Origin: Hirundichthys speculiger
Taxonomy: Eukaryota > Chordata > Actinopteri > Beloniformes > Exocoetidae
Assembly: GCA_018398805.1 (NCBI GenBank)
Contig: JAGFBZ010000367.1
Coordinates: 124,001-188,000 of the forward strand
Length of the DNA: 64,000 nucleotides
Direction: 5' to 3'
Shown one piece after another: positions 11,010 through 21,480 of this stretch. Position numbers and translations under genes: made by a program. Each line of letters opens with the position of its first letter. The stretch's first letter is position 1. The notes under the pieces are model-generated. The model was not told where the DNA came from. It saw only the letters and a program-made list of their open reading frames with translations, and ran no database searches.

Positions 11010-12846
11010 TATGGCGCGGGATCGGGGCCAAAATTAAGACTATTGCGCAGCCGGCGGTGTCTACATCCTTGTCGCAGGAGGCTATGTCCAATCCGAAACC
11101 GGCTATTGATCTGATCACTGATAGGCCTGCATCAACAACTGAGTGGCCGGCGCCGGCAACTGAGCAGGCGACTAGTCACGTTACTTGGTCGGTAACCTTC
11201 GTGTCGAACCCAGCAACTCATTGGATCGCCTACTGTCGCTGACGTGCGTTATCATTGGAGAGGCTAACGACTAGCATGCCTAGGCTGGTCACCCACCGGA
11301 TTGTCTACTCCCTCTGTTATCCATTAGCATGGATAGGCTGGCGTTAGCATTGGAGAGGCTGGCGACTAGCATTCCGAGGCTAGTCACCCACCGGATTGTC
11401 TACTCCCTTTGTTATCCATTAGCATGGATAGGCTGGCGTTAGCATTGGAGAGGCTGGCGACTAGCATTCCTAACTGCGGTCAAGCCAGCCGTCGCTCCTG
11501 TTTGCGAAGTCAAGCGAGCCGCTCCGACATTTCAAGTGCTCATGTGTTACAGGCTTTACGGTAAATGGACGGCTGCGGGTGAGAAAGTCAGCGCTAGGAG
11601 GCCACAGCGTGTATTAATATCCGGTTTTCAAAATAAAATGTGAGTTATTGAAAGGCGTGTAAGTGTGATCTTTACTAGTTTTGAATCATTATGTCACATG
11701 ACCTAGAGGCTATTGAAATAAATTGATGATTAGGAATGTTTAAATGGAATAAAAAGAGGTGTATCTCAACCAGCCAGGGGAGTACTGTGATCCTGCACTG
11801 AGCTAAAATGCTAATATTTACTGTAAAAAATTATTATAAAATCTCAGAAATGTTAAAGTGGAATAAAAAGAGGTGTATCATGTGACCTAATGACTCAAAA
11901 TCAGTGCAGGATCACAGTACTACACTGGCTGGTTGAGATACACCTCTTTTTATTCTTTTTTAACATTTCTAATATTTTATGTTAATTTTTTAAAATAAAT
12001 ATTAGCATTTTAGCTCAATAGCTTCCAGGTCATGTGACCTAATGACTCAAAATCAGTGCATGATCACAGTACTACACTGGCTGGTTGAGATACACCTCTT
12101 TTTATTCCATTTAAAACATTCCTAATCATCAATTTATTTCAAATAGCCTCTAGGTCATGTGACATAATGATTCAAAACTAGTAAAGATCACACTTACACG
12201 CCTTTCAATAACTCACATTTTATTTTGAAAACCGGATATTAATACACGCTGTGGCCTCCTAGCGCTGACTTTCTCACCCGCAGCCGTCCATTTACCGTAA
12301 AGCCTGTAACACATGAGCACTTGAAATGTTGGAGCGGCTCGCTTGACTTCGCAAAAAGGAGAGACGACTGGCTTGACCGCAGTTAGGAATGCTAGTCGCC
12401 AGCCTCTCCAATGCTAACGCCAGCCTATCCATGCTAATGGATAACAAAGGGAGTAGACAATCCGGTGGGTGACTAGCCTCGGAATGCTAGTCGCCAGCCT
12501 CTCCAATGCTAACGCCAGCCTATCCATGCTAATGGATAACAGAGGGAGTAGACAATCCGGTGGGTGACCAGCCTAGGCATGCTAGTCGTTAGCCTCTCCA
12601 ATGATAACGCACGTCAGCGACAGTAGGCGATCCAATGAGTTGCTGGGTTCGACACGAAGGTTACCGACCAAGTAACGTGACTAGTCGCCTGCTCAGTTGC
12701 CAGCGCCGGCCACTCAGTTGTTGATGCAGGCCTATCAGTGATCAGATCAATAGCCGGTTTCGGATTGGACATAGCCTCCTGCGACAAGGATGTAGACACC
12801 GCCGGCTGCGCAATAGTCTTAATTTTGGCCCCGATCCCGCGCCATA
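11010..12846. mobile_element. Foldback DNA transposon with 6-bp target duplication (1837 bp)
   Basis: The element starts TATGGCGCGGGATCGGGGCC and ends with the exact reverse complement. Almost the whole element is an inverted repeat: the left arm from 11010 mirrors the right arm, meeting near 11900, with an extra insertion in the right arm. GATGTG flanks it on both sides, and the empty site survives at 4720-4725. Each arm holds a 95-bp tandem repeat (starts 11249 and 11344, partial at 11439) rich in CTAGC words. No transposase is present, so it is non-autonomous. A 6-bp duplication with TAY termini is what I recall for the IS3EU superfamily; Dada (6-7 bp) is the alternative. Confidence 0.88.
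11249..11495 (+). repeat. 95-bp tandem repeat inside the foldback arm
   Basis: Two full units and one partial unit start at 11249, 11344 and 11439. They share GGAGAGGCTGGCGACTAGCA and TTATCCATTAGCATGGATAG. The same array occurs inverted in the right arm (about 12370-12610). Confidence 0.85.
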
Positions 12847-13043
12847 GATGTGGAGTTGTTGAGGACCCGAATGGAGGCGGTTCAGTAGGCAAAGGTGATC
12901 CAGAATCCACCAATTCTGTTATTGGTGCAGCAAACACAAAGCGCTGCCAGGGCCGGACGTCCAGAAATTCAAGCTAAACTAAAGTGACAAAGAAGGCATC
13001 AAAGAAGGAAAACCAGAAGCAACAAGAGACCAGGAGGCAACGA

Positions 13044-13128
13044 GGAGGAAATGAGTCGAATCAGGAGGAAACGAGTCGAATCAGGAGGAAACGAGTCGAA
13101 TCAGGAGGAAACGAGTCGAATCAGGAGG
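13044..13128 (+). repeat. 20-bp minisatellite, four units
   Basis: This is the same locus as 4918-4985 but with four GAAACGAGTCGAATCAGGAG units, the first with one substitution. Confidence 0.9.
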
Positions 13129-13394
13129 TGACAAGATGAACCAGAACAGACGGACCAGCAAAGACAAGACTTAGATTAACGGTGAGTAAATGAGACACGT
13201 GTGCAAACGATCAGGGCAGATGGGGAAGTCGAACAGAACTCAACAAGACAGGGGCAGACTTTCAAAATAAAGCAGGACGTAATCGGACAGGAGACAAAGA
13301 AGACGAGAAGCAAGGAAAACCCAGAAGAAAAAAAAAACCCAAAACCAAACCCAGAACCCAACAGATGCAAAAAAAACTGTGTCATCAGCTTACG

Positions 13395-14600
13395 TCATGA
13401 ATGACAAAATATGAAAATTTAATATCTCAGTAACTTTGTTCTATAATCACATCTTAAATTACAAATTTCTCAAAGTTTTAACTTCAATACAACCTTTTGT
13501 TGTAAAACATAGTTTTTGAAAATTGCAAAAAAATGTCCAAAAAAAAAATCACAATTCTTTGTTTTTAAAATGGTTAAATTTGTAATGCAGGATCTTTTTG
13601 TTGTTGTAAAAAACAAGTTCTGTTATGAAATCTCAAATTTCCCAAAATTACAACAAATTTTTGAATTTTGTGTCGAAGCAACCTTGTCTCCAACAATCAC
13701 ATTTTGTTAGGAAATCACAAATTTCATAAAAATCATGACTTTTTAACTTAATACAGCAACATTTTGACAACTATGGATTTGTCTTAAAAGAAAATCACAT
13801 TTTTGTTGTTAAATTCAGATGTTCAGATATATAAAGTGAATCTTTTTCAAAATATAAAATTCACAAAACTGCACATTTTGTAAAAAAAAAATCTGAAAAT
13901 TTTGTTTGAAGATTCAAAAAATTACAACTTTTTGTATTAAATTAGAAGTTTTTTTTGTATAGTTGACGTTCTAAAAATCAATTTTGTTGAAAAAATTGTG
14001 CATTTTGCAATATTGCAATTTCTTGTAAAAAAAAAATGCTCCTTTTTATCATAAAATCTGACATCTTGCAAAATTATGACTTTTCGAATCAAATTTTAAT
14101 TTTATGTCCTAAAATCACAAATTTGACAAAATTGTGAATTTTGTGTCGAAGCAACTTCATCTCCAATAATCACAACATTTTGTCGGGAAAACATAAAAAT
14201 TATGACTTTTTAATTTAATACAACAACATTTTGACAACTATGGATTTATCTTTAAAATAATCAAATTTTTGTTGTTAAATTCAGAAGTTCAGATATATAA
14301 AGTGAATCTTTTTCAAAATGATAAAATTTACAAAACTGCAAATTTTTGTAAAAAAAAAATTTTGTTTTAAGATTCAAACAGAGATAGATTTCTATTAAAA
14401 TTCAAGGTTTTTGGTATAGTTGAAGCATTATGTTCTAAAAATCAATTTTGTTGAAAAAATGTGAATTTTGAAATATTGCAATTTCTTGTAAAAAAGCTAC
14501 TTTTTTATTGTAAAATCTGACATTTTGCAAAACTATGACTTTTTGAATCAAATCTTGATTTTATGTTCTAAAATCACAAATTTGACAAAATAGTAACCAA
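13395..14600 (-). repeat. AT-rich degenerate minisatellite array, minus orientation (copy 2)
   Basis: This is the duplicate of 5255-6437 with small homopolymer differences. Confidence 0.65.
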
Positions 14601-14807
14601 AAAGAAGCAACATCCCAGCTGTGGATGCAGAAACAGCTGCTCAATGGTCGTCCTGCAGAAATGACACACAGTCAGAGGGCTGACAGGACAAAGACCGTTG
14701 AAACGCCTCATACTGTTGAGCACGGCGGTGGACGGGTGATGATCTGGGACCTGGACACCCTGCAGTCACGGAGTGGACTGTGAACTCTGTGGAATATTCT
14801 AGAGACA

Positions 14808-16545
14808 AATGTGAGGCCGTCTGTCTGACAGCTAAAGCATATGTTTTACGACGTAATGAGGTGCGAACTTTAGCGCGACTGTAAATCTCCGACGTGATAA
14901 TCACATGACATTTAAAAGTTGAGCCGCGGTAACCGGCACGGATAACACCAAACACACACGCAGCGAGCAACGCTATTAATTATAGCACCGCACGGTCCGA
15001 CAGGAAGCCCGGTTGTCTGTTTGGTGAACTGCTCCCGTCCTCAGACTCTTCCCTTCACCGAGTGTCAAAAGATTACCCAGCCAAGGCACATTAAAATGAA
15101 CAAAGTGAGGCATTTCTTTGAATCCCTGACCCTCGGGGAGGCCTGTCTGGAAGAAATAGCTCCTCTAATTAAGTGAAGGAATCAGGCAGCGAGTCAGAAG
15201 TGGTGGAGCGAGTGGACATAAACCGACTTGAAAAATAAAAGAGACTTTGCAGGAGAGGCACTTTCTTTTATGGAACCCAGGGGTGAAACAAAACAGGACA
15301 TTCCCGTCTTTTAATGGCTCATCGTCCTTCGACGTGGCGGGAAATGCGTTGCGGTGGGGGCGGATTGACGGCCACATGCACGGGTGGGCGGGGGGGGGGC
15401 CTCTGCGGCCTCTGCGGCGCCCGTCGCTGATTAACTCCAATAAGGGATTCATTAAGATTCCTGCCGGATCATCACATGTGCAGGTGTTGATGAAAATCGC
15501 TACTGACAAGTCTATAATTATGGGACACTCCTGAATTGGCCCGGTTGACCGACTCCTTTCAGGATGAGGGCGCAAGGAGACTTGGAGAGATGAGGCGGGG
15601 GCGGGGCGGGGGGGGGGGGTTGGAGACTTGGACCTGTTCGCATCGATCGCTTCGTCAACATGTAATCTGAGCGTGGCATTGCGAGGGGAAGGGCGTCCAA
15701 GCGACGTGAGCCCAGGGGAGGGAACCTGAGTAACGCAGATGGTCTAACTGAAATATAATGACGGCTACGGAGGGAAACGAACCCCCCCCCCCCACCTCCA
15801 CCACCACCTCCTCTTCGTGGCGCTGCCCCAGTGCCCTTGTCATCGCCTCCACTCCCTCTGCGCTCCGGCGTGTCCCACTTTCACAATGGGCGAGATTTAC
15901 CACTTTGTGGACAAGGAGCGCCCACTTTCACCGAGATGAAGGCTATTTATTTCCCCCCTTCAGCTGGTGGCAGATTGAGAGCTTGATATACAGGTTATCA
16001 TCGTTGTATCTGGGTTCCCTCCGCTGAGGATCTGCACTGCAGCACATTTCCAGGCTGCAGATGTGAAGCCAGATACGAGAAACGTGGAGGATAATAACAA
16101 ACATTAGCGGCGTTGTCAGACACGCTTCCGAGCGCTCCGCCGTTTGTGTCGAGCGAGCCGGGGCTGTCGTCGTTCCGTTTGGCGCTCGGCGGCGAGCAGA
16201 TGTCCTCACGCAGCTTTCCTGGCGCCGGCCGCCGGAGTCGACAGATGCCCGGGACCTTGATCCACCTTGGACATCGCCATGGAGACCACCGCCGCTAATT
16301 GAACATCCGCAGGCCGATAATGGCCTCCGCTGCCGCCGCCGCCGCCGTCGAGCGCCTCCCCGCGTCTCCTGGCGCGTGACGGGCGCCCGGTCAGGTGACC
16401 GATCCGAAAACGTGGAATCCCTCCAGCAGAGGCTGTTTGCAAATGTTCCAGCAATCTGATGGTCGGCAGGCGGTCCAACTCAGCGCTGGAAACACTCAAA
16501 CTGGGGCTTAAAGATAAACGGGAGACAAACAGAGAACACATCCGT
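14808..16545. other. Non-repetitive, GC-moderate segment; candidate regulatory DNA
   Basis: No transposon hallmark and no coding signature. Overlapping open frames on both strands (for example 15165-15575 and 16206-16553) have no recognisable domain. Several stretches have the texture of conserved noncoding DNA: TCGCTGATTAACTCCAATAA, TTAAGATTCCTGCCGGATCA and TCTATAATTATGGGACACTC. G-runs near 15390 and 15610 and a C-run near 15783 vary in length between this copy and 21481-23225. Regulatory function is inference only. Confidence 0.35.
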
Positions 16546-16552
16546 CTGTCCA

Positions 16553-17752
16553 TCAGGGTTATAATAGTTTTGGATTTTCTGTTAGTTTTAGTTTTTATTG
16601 AGTTTTTAGTTTAGTTTTTCCAAATTCAGTTAGTTTTATTTCGTTTTTAGAGCAGTTTTGCTAGTTTTTATTTGTTTTTGTTTTTGAAATACTTAGTTTC
16701 AGTTTAGTTTTTATTAGTTTCAGTGTTAGTTTTAGTTTTATTTTGTAAATTAGGGTTGTAATTTTGGTTGGAGTGAAGCACTGAACTTTTTGAAGGCTAT
16801 CGAATCACATAGTCGTGTTTACATTCTGGTTTCAATAAACATATTTATCAATGCGTCTTCCCTCTTGTGGTGTTCCTGCGTATTTACTGACCAGCAGCTA
16901 TCTGGTCTCCATGGAAACAGTCCATTATAGTTGCTGTTTTCTCCCGTTCCTTCCCAACTCTGACTGGCCTGCAGCTGTAGCTTCTCTTTCCAGGGGGCTA
17001 GCTTAGGCTAGCTTATCCAGCTAGTCTTGGTTAGCCTTCTTTCCAGGGGGCTAGCTTAGGCTAGCTTATCCAGCTAGTCTTGGTTAGCCTTCTTTCCAGG
17101 AGGCTAGCTTAGACTAGCTTATCCAACTAGTCTTGGTTAGCCTTCTTTCCAGGGGGCTAGCTTAGGCTAGCTTATCCAGCTAGTCTTGGTTAGCCTTCTT
17201 TCCAGGGGGCTAGCTTAGGCTAGCTTATCCAGCTAGTCTTGGTTAGCCTTCTTTCCAGGGGGCTAGCTTAGGCTAGCTTATCCAGCTAGTCTTGCTTAGC
17301 CTTCTTGTGTGAGCTTTTCAAATGGACTTTCAGATTCGTGGGTTTTTTTCTCCTTCAGAAGTATTCCACACATTGTATCACCTGCTTCAACAACAAGGCT
17401 CTTATTTTTATCGTTAACACAGTCATAGTCAAAGAAATCCCAAATAGGACTGAGACGCTTTCTCCCAACTTTTGTAGCAGCCATCACTGCTGATCACTTT
17501 TTTTGTTTTTTTTGCGGTTGTTGTACAGCGGAGCGAAGATAATAGATTTCAAACGTTTATAAGAAAAAAAATTACAAATACAAAATGAAGGACATTCTTG
17601 ACATCATTATAGTTAATTTTAGTTCATTTTATAAACACATAATACACTTTCAGTTAGTTAGCGTTTTAAAAAAAACTCAGTTAACGAAAATGTTTTTTCA
17701 ATTCCAATTTTCGTTATTTCGTTTGTTTTCGTTAATGATAATAACCTTGATC
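16553..17752. mobile_element. Probable terminal-inverted-repeat element carrying a 53-bp minisatellite
   Basis: The left edge (GGGTTATAATAGTTTTGG) and the complement of the right edge (AAGGTTATTATCATTAACGA) are loosely inverted. The subterminal TTAGTTTTAGTTTTTATT-type runs recur in reverse orientation near 17600-17730. This resembles an abundant fish repeat beginning caaggttattatcgttaacg (recalled). I see no clear target duplication, so the superfamily is left open. The interior contains the minisatellite at 16987-17304 and no transposase frame. Confidence 0.5.
16987..17304 (+). repeat. 53-bp minisatellite, six units
   Basis: Units start at 16987, 17040, 17093, 17146, 17199 and 17252. Each contains GGGGGCTAGCTTAGGCTAGC followed by TTATCCAGCTAGTCTTGGTT. 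The third unit has three substitutions and the last a single change near its end. The GCTAGC-type palindromes give each unit hairpin potential. The array is repeated in the right copy at 23661-23978. Confidence 0.92.
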
Positions 17753-18020
17753 TGCACCCGCTCGTTCCTAATCCAGTGTTACTTTGTTTTATCCATGTTT
17801 TTTCCTCTTTGGCTTCATAATAAATAAAGAGTTGGTGAAAAAGACGTTTTTCATCTGAGGTTGTGTCCCTGATCCCAAGACTAACTGTGATCAGACGGTT
17901 TTTATCATGTATTTACACGGAAAACAGACCTTTAAAAGGGGGAAACGTTGTGTGTTTTTTTTTATTTTTCTCAGTGGTTAAAGTAAACAACATGCTGTCC
18001 TGTTGTGGGTGAACGGACGT
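17753..18020. other. Unassigned sequence before the contig join
   Basis: Nothing recognised. It recurs at about 24430-24698, where the sequence continues without a break. Confidence 0.4.
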
Positions 18021-18021
18021 N
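18021..18021. other. Single-N assembly join
   Basis: Position 18021 is the only N seen in the window. The left side ends GAACGGACGT, which matches 24689-24698. The right side begins TAGCATTGGAGAGGCTGGCG, which matches 11345. Both flanks are therefore duplicated elsewhere in the window, the signature of two overlapping contigs abutted rather than merged. Confidence 0.95.
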
Positions 18022-19523
18022 TAGCATTGGAGAGGCTGGCGACTAGCATTCCGAGGCTAGTCACCCACCGGATTGTCTACTCCCTTTGTTATCCATTAGC
18101 ATGGATAGGCTGGCGTTAGCATTGGAGAGGCTGGCGACTAGCATTCCCTAACTGCGGTCAAGCCAGCCGTCGCTCCTGTTTGCGAAGTCAAGCGAGCCGC
18201 TCCGACATTTCAAGTGCTCATGTGTTACAGGCTTTACGGTAAATGGACGGCTGCGGGTGAGAAAGTCAGCGCTAGGAGGCCACAGCGTGTATTAATATCC
18301 GGTTTTCAAAATAAAATGTGAGTTATTGAAAGGCGTGTAAGTGTGATCTTTACTAGTTTTGAATCATTATGTCACATGACCTAGAGGCTATTGAAATAAA
18401 TTGATGATTAGGAATGTTTAAATGGAATAAAAAGAGGTGTATCTCAACCAGCCAGGGGAGTACTGTGATCCTGCACTGAGCTAAAATGCTAATATTTACT
18501 GTAAAAAATTATTATAAATCTCAGAAATGTTAAAGTGGAATAAAAAGAGGTGTATCATGTGACCTAATGACTCAAAATCAGTGCAGGATCACAGTACTAC
18601 ACTGGCTGGTTGAGATACACCTCTTTTTATTCTTTTTTAACATTTCTAATATTTTATGTTAATTTTTTAAAATAAATATTAGCATTTTAGCTCAATAGCT
18701 TCCAGGTCATGTGACCTAATGACTCAAAATCAGTGCATGATCACAGTACTACACTGGCTGGTTGAGATACACCTCTTTTATTCCATTTAAAACATTCCTA
18801 ATCATCAATTTATTTCAATAGCCTCTAGGTCATGTGACATAATGATTCAAAAACTAGTAAAGATCACACTTACACGCCTTTCAATAACTCACATTTTATT
18901 TTGAAAACCGGATATTAATACACGCTGTGGCCTCCTAGCGCTGACTTTCTCACCCGCAGCCGTCCATTTACCGTAAAGCCTGTAAACACATGAGCACTTG
19001 AAATGTTGGAGCGGCTCGCTTGACTTCGCAAAAAGGAGAGACGACTGGCTTGACCGCAGTTAGGAATGCTAGTCGCCAGCCTCTCCAATGCTAACGCCAG
19101 CCTATCCATGCTAATGGATAACAAAGGGAGTAGACAATCCGGTGGGTGACTAGCCTCGGAATGCTAGTCGCCAGCCTCTCCAATGCTAACGCCAGCCTAT
19201 CCATGCTAATGGATAACAGAGGGAGTAGACAATCCGGTGGGTGACCAGCCTAGGCATGCTAGTCGTTAGCCTCTCCAATGATAACGCACGTCAGCGACAG
19301 TAGGCGATCCAATGAGTTGCTGGGTTCGACACGAAGGTTACCGACCAAGTAACGTGACTAGTCGCCTGCTCAGTTGCCAGCGCCGGCCACTCAGTTGTTG
19401 ATGCAGGCCTATCAGTGATCAGATCAATAGCCGGTTTCGGATTGGACATAGCCTCCTGCGACAAGGATGTAGACACCGCCGGCTGCGCAATAGTCTTAAT
19501 TTTGGCCCCGATCCCGCGCCATA
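18022..19523. mobile_element. Foldback transposon, truncated at the assembly join
   Basis: The right terminus (GCGCCATA, followed by GATGTG at 19524-19529) is intact. The left 335 bp are absent because the contig starts at 18022. Otherwise it matches 11345-12846, with one-base differences in A/T runs. Confidence 0.85.
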
Positions 19524-19722
19524 GATGTGGAGTTGTTGAGGACCCGAATGGAGGCGGTTCAGTAGGCAAAGGTGATCCAGAATCCACCAATTCTGTTATT
19601 GGTGCAGCAAACACAAAGCGCTGCCAGGGCCGGACGTCCAGAAATTCAAGCTAAACTAAAGTGACAAAGAAGGCATCAAAGAAGGAAAACAAACAGAGAA
19701 GCAACAAGAGACCAGGAGGCAA

Positions 19723-19811
19723 CGAGGAGGAAATGAGTCGAATCAGGAGGAAACGAGTCGAATCAGGAGGAAACGAGTCGAATCAGGAGGAAACGAGTCG
19801 AATCAGGAGGT
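19723..19811 (+). repeat. 20-bp minisatellite, four units (right copy)
   Basis: This is the same as 13044-13128: four GAAACGAGTCGAATCAGGAG units, with the first bearing one substitution. Just upstream a small insertion (AAACAGAG near 19690) separates this copy from the left one. Confidence 0.88.
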
Positions 19812-20084
19812 GACAAGATGAACCAGAACAGACGGACCAGCAAAGACAAGACTTAGATTAACGGTGAGTAAATGAGACACGTGTGCAAACGATCAGGGCA
19901 GATGGGGAAGTCGAACAGAACTCAACAAGACAGGGGCAGACTTTCAAAATAAAGCAGGACGTAATCGGACAGGAGACAAAGAAGACGAGAAGCAAGGAAA
20001 ACCCAGAAGAAAAAAACCCAAAACCAAACCCAGAACCCAACAGATGCAAAAAAACTGTGTCATCAGCTTACGTCATGAATGACA

Positions 20085-21275
20085 AAATATGAAAATTTAA
20101 TATCTCAGTAACTTTGTTCTATAATCACATCTTAAATTACAAATTTCTCAAAGTTTTAACTTCAATACAACCTTTTGTTGTAAAACATAGTTTTTGAAAA
20201 TTGCAAAAAAATGTCCAAAAAAAAATCACAATTCTTTGTTTTTAAAATGGTTAAATTTGTAATGCAGGATCTTTTTGTTGTAAAAAACAAGTTCTGTTAT
20301 GAAATCTCAAATTTCCCAAAATTACAACAAATTTTGAATTTTGTGTCGAAGCAACCTTGTCTCCAACAATCACATTTTGTTAGGAAATCACAAATTTCAT
20401 AAAAATCATGACTTTTTAACTTAATACAGCAACATTTTGACAACTATGGATTTGTCTTAAAAGAAAATCACATTTTTGTTGTTAAATTCAGATGTTCAGA
20501 TATATAAAGTGAATCTTTTTCAAAATATAAAATTCACAAAACTGCACATTTTTGTAAAAAAAATCTGAAAATTTTGTTTGAAGATTCAAAAAATTACAAC
20601 TTTTTGTATTAAATTAGAAGTTTTTTTTGTATAGTTGACGTTCTAAAAATCAATTTTGTTGAAAAATTGTGCATTTTGCAATATTGCAATTTCTTGTAAA
20701 AAAAAATGCTCCTTTTTATCATAAAATCTGACATCTTGCAAAATTATGACTTTTCGAATCAAATTTTAATTTTATGTCCTAAAATCACAAATTTGACAAA
20801 ATTGTGAATTTTGTGTCGAAGCAACTTCATCTCCAATAATCACAACATTTTGTCGGGAAAACATAAAAATTATGACTTTTTAATTTAATACAACAACATT
20901 TTGACAACTATGGATTTATCTTTAAAATAATCAAATTTTTGTTGTTAAATTCAGAAGTTCAGATATATAAAGTGAATCTTTTTCAAAATGATAAAATTTA
21001 CAAAACTGCAAATTTTTGTAAAAAAAAAATTTTGTTTTAAGATTCAAACAGAGATAGATTTCTATTAAAATTCAAGGTTTTTGGTATAGTTGAAGCATTA
21101 TGTTCTAAAAATCAATTTTGTTGAAAAAATGTGAATTTTGAAATATTGCAATTTCTTGTAAAAAAGCTACTTTTTTATTGTAAAATCTGACATTTTGCAA
21201 AACTATGACTTTTTGAATCAAATCTTGATTTTATGTTCTAAAATCACAAATTTGACAAAATAGTAACCAAAAAGA
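20085..21275 (-). repeat. AT-rich degenerate minisatellite array, minus orientation (right copy)
   Basis: This is the duplicate of 13395-14600; the only differences noticed are in homopolymer lengths. Confidence 0.65.
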
Positions 21276-21480
21276 AGCAAAATCCCAGCTGTGGATGCAG
21301 AAACAGCTGCTCAATGGTCGTCCTGCAGAAATGACACACAGTCAGAGGGCTGACAGGACAAAGACCGTTGAAACTTGAAACGCCTCATACTGTTGAGCAC
21401 GGCGGTGGACGGGTGATGATCTGGGACCTGGACACCCTGCAGTCACGGAGTGGACTGTGAACTCTGTGGAATATTCTAGA

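Larger units (their letters stand above)
6649..14807 (+). repeat. Tandem segmental duplication, copy 2 (8.16 kb)
   Basis: This is the second head-to-tail copy of 803-6648. It keeps the full-length hAT element (7013-8058) that is shortened in copy 1, and it has gained the foldback transposon at 11010-12846. Downstream of 14807 the sequence becomes different (AATGTGAGGCC), which marks the original right edge of the duplicated segment. Confidence 0.88.
11345..18020 (+). repeat. Large near-identical duplicate, left copy (contig overlap)
   Basis: This block matches 18022-24698 throughout, including the foldback element, both minisatellites, the AT-rich array and all flanking sequence. Differences are homopolymer length changes and a few micro-duplications, such as an added CTTGAAA near 21375 and an added ACAGTGG near 21893. 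The copies meet at one N (18021). The right copy starts inside an inverted-repeat arm, a typical contig break. Confidence 0.9.

Noticed and set aside
12614..12937. 107-codon minus-strand frame, repeated at 19291-19614
   Set aside because: It crosses the boundary between the foldback element and its flank, and the identical left arm (11057-11242) gives only part of it. It has no domain.
15165..15575. 136-codon minus-strand frame in a quiet segment, also at 21846-22259
   Set aside because: It overlaps an opposite-strand frame, its N- or C-terminus changes between the two near-identical copies through small indels, and no motif is seen.
16987..17304. CRISPR-like array
   Set aside because: Units are contiguous with no unique spacers, and there are no cas genes in this eukaryotic sequence.
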